Below the pieces are notes generated by a model that did not search any database, had not been told where the DNA came from, and was given only the letters and a program-made list of their open reading frames with translations. The position numbers and the translations under genes were made by a program. This document shows positions 35,523 through 36,754 of a stretch of DNA of 36,754 bases, piece by piece; within the stretch, counting starts at the first letter, position 1, and each line of letters opens with the position of its first letter. Origin of the DNA: Acidovorax sp. (GTDB taxonomy: Bacteria > Pseudomonadota > Gammaproteobacteria > Burkholderiales > Burkholderiaceae_C); contig NZ_JADHVT010000036.1 of NCBI RefSeq assembly GCF_016783915.1, positions 1 through 36,754 on the forward strand, written 5' to 3'.

Positions 35523-36754
35523 ATGTCCGCCATAAGCGCCCCTAATGCCGCGCCGCTGCCCACCACCGGCCACGGGGTGGACCTGCCCTTGCCCCCGCGC
35601 CCTTGGCTGCTGCCAGCCGTGTTGCTGGGTGTGGTGGCGGGGGCCGGGCTACAGCTGCAGCAGCCCACGCTGTGGCCCGCTGCGGCCTATGGATGGCTGC
35701 TGGGGGCCGGCTTGCTGCTGGGTGGTTGCGCAGTGGCTGCGGCAAGGCTGCGCCCAGGGCAGCGCTGGGCCCACTGGGCTATCGCCATCGCGCCCTGGCT
35801 GGTGTTGCTGGCGGGTGCGCTTGCCATGGCGGGTGGCACCGGCCTGCGGGCGGTGGCCTACCAGGCGCAGGCATTGCCAGCGGCCCTGGAGGGCAAGGAC
35901 CTGCGCATCACCGGCATGGTGGCTGCCATGCCGCAGATCAACGAGGCAGGCACCCGTTGGCGCATGGCGGTGGAGGCGGCGACGCTGCAGGGCGCGGCCG
36001 TGTCATTGCCGCCGCTGGTGGATGTGGCCTGGTATGGCGGCGCCTTCGGCGGTGCGGGCGAGGTGCTGGATTTGCAGCGCCAGCCAGCCCCGGTGCGTGC
36101 GGGCGAGCGATGGCAGATCACTGTGCGCCTGAAGGCACCCCATGGCCTGCGCAACCCGCACGGTTTTGACTACGAACTGTGGATGTGGGAGCAGGGCGTG
36201 CAGGCCACTGGCTATGTGCGCGCAGGTCCCAAGGACGAGCCTCCGGTGCGTGTAGATGCCACTTGGCAGCACCCGGTGGAGCAACTGCGCCAGCGGGTGC
36301 GCGACGCCATCATGGAGCGCCTGGTGTTTGGGCGGGATGGGCCGGAGGGCGACACCGCCGACCCCACCCGCGCGCGCACGGCGGGGGTGGTGGCTGCGCT
36401 AGTCACCGGCGACCAGCGCGCCATCGACCGCGCGGACTGGGATGTGTTCCGTACCACCGGGGTGGCCCACCTCATGAGCATTTCGGGCCTGCATATCACG
36501 CTGTTTGCCTGGCTGGCGGCGCTGGCTGTGCGGGCGCTGTGGCGGCGCTCGCCCCGGTTGAGCCTGGCGGTACCGGCGCCCTCGGCCGCGCTGTTGGCGG
36601 GTGTGCTGCTGGCCGCTGCCTACGCCCTGTTCAGCGGCTGGGGCGTGCCCGCGCAGCGCACGGTGACCATGCTGGCCATTGTGGGGCTGCTGCAGTGGAG
36701 CGGTCGCCGCTGGCCCTGGCCCCAGGTGTGGCTGCTGGCCTGCGGGGCCGTGGT
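35523..36754 (+). CDS. comEC: DNA internalization competence protein ComEC/Rec2 (5' part, runs off the window)
   Basis: Inner-membrane channel for single-stranded DNA uptake in natural transformation. The frame is open from ATG 35523 to the last base (410 codons), so the C-terminal part, including the metallo-beta-lactamase-like domain, is outside. Seen here: N-terminal hydrophobic helices (about 28-110), a soluble DUF4131/OB-like section (about 125-240) with RNPHGFDYELWMWEQGV, and the competence domain beginning GDQRAIDRADWDVFRTTG with the hallmark HLMSISGLHITLFAWL. RNPHGFDYE and the ISGLH motif make the assignment firm. The start fits the N-terminal length of the family. No other competence gene is in the window. 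Confidence 0.93.
   Translation, partial: MSAISAPNAAPLPTTGHGVDLPLPPRPWLLPAVLLGVVAGAGLQLQQPTLWPAAAYGWLLGAGLLLGGCAVAAARLRPGQRWAHWAIAIAPWLVLLAGALAMAGGTGLRAVAYQAQALPAALEGKDLRITGMVAAMPQINEAGTRWRMAVEAATLQGAAVSLPPLVDVAWYGGAFGGAGEVLDLQRQPAPVRAGERWQITVRLKAPHGLRNPHGFDYELWMWEQGVQATGYVRAGPKDEPPVRVDATWQHPVEQLRQRVRDAIMERLVFGRDGPEGDTADPTRARTAGVVAALVTGDQRAIDRADWDVFRTTGVAHLMSISGLHITLFAWLAALAVRALWRRSPRLSLAVPAPSAALLAGVLLAAAYALFSGWGVPAQRTVTMLAIVGLLQWSGRRWPWPQVWLLACGAV

Overview
The window reads as chromosomal backbone of a beta-proteobacterium of the family Comamonadaceae (Acidovorax-like). Supporting signs are the high GC content, the gene order pyrG-kdsA-eno-ftsB and dapA-bamC, orphan Bug-type solute-binding proteins, and a short dispersed motif (AGCGCTAGT...ATGCC..GGCAGCTATC) that I associate with this family. 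I see no transposase, prophage, integron, CRISPR array, rRNA or tRNA. Coding density is very high and no gap between genes exceeds 300 bases.

Layout: (1) 1-2.1 kb: 3' end of queG, a TesA-like lipoprotein esterase and an AEC transporter. (2) 2.3-5.3 kb: two Bug/TctC binding proteins flanking xerD. (3) 5.4-9.0 kb, minus strand: two tandem EAL-HDOD paralogues and a DUF455 ferritin-like protein. (4) 9.1-11.3 kb: gamma-carbonic anhydrase, Hsp33 and a stand-alone CZB-domain protein that has lost two zinc ligands. (5) 11.3-16.5 kb, minus strand: pyrG-kdsA-DUF1330-eno-ftsB plus an unrecognised gene. (6) 16.5-18.7 kb: coaBC, a small membrane protein and dut. (7) 18.9-22.3 kb: glycine-zipper lipoprotein, SlyD-like FKBP, a RoxA/YcfD-like JmjC oxygenase, a DUF7931-like gene and an Ala/Pro-rich lipoprotein. 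(8) 22.4-27.4 kb, minus strand: MFS transporter, a 51-residue membrane protein, a methyltransferase, dapA, bamC and a metallo-beta-lactamase-fold hydrolase. (9) 27.6-32.8 kb: parE, a lytic transglycosylase and parC in one unit. (10) 33.0-36.7 kb: a chemoreceptor, a RidA-family protein and the 5' part of comEC, which runs off the window.

Most genes are housekeeping: nucleotide synthesis (pyrG, dut), coenzyme A (coaBC), LPS Kdo (kdsA), glycolysis (eno), lysine and peptidoglycan (dapA), outer-membrane assembly (bamC), division (ftsB), chromosome segregation (parC, parE, xerD) and DNA uptake (comEC). Sensory and signalling genes (EAL-HDOD pair, CZB protein, chemoreceptor) are scattered among them.

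Two signals are not explained by the gene list. First, a short structured element occurs five times. Its core hairpin shows compensatory base changes. Two copies lie inside reading frames, where they add roughly 15-18 translated residues, and a third abuts a start codon; this resembles the palindromic elements inserted in Rickettsia genes. Second, at least eight genes that head transcription units have a -10-like hexamer ending 6-7 nt before the start codon and little or no Shine-Dalgarno sequence, which suggests leaderless mRNAs. This pattern was used to choose several starts.
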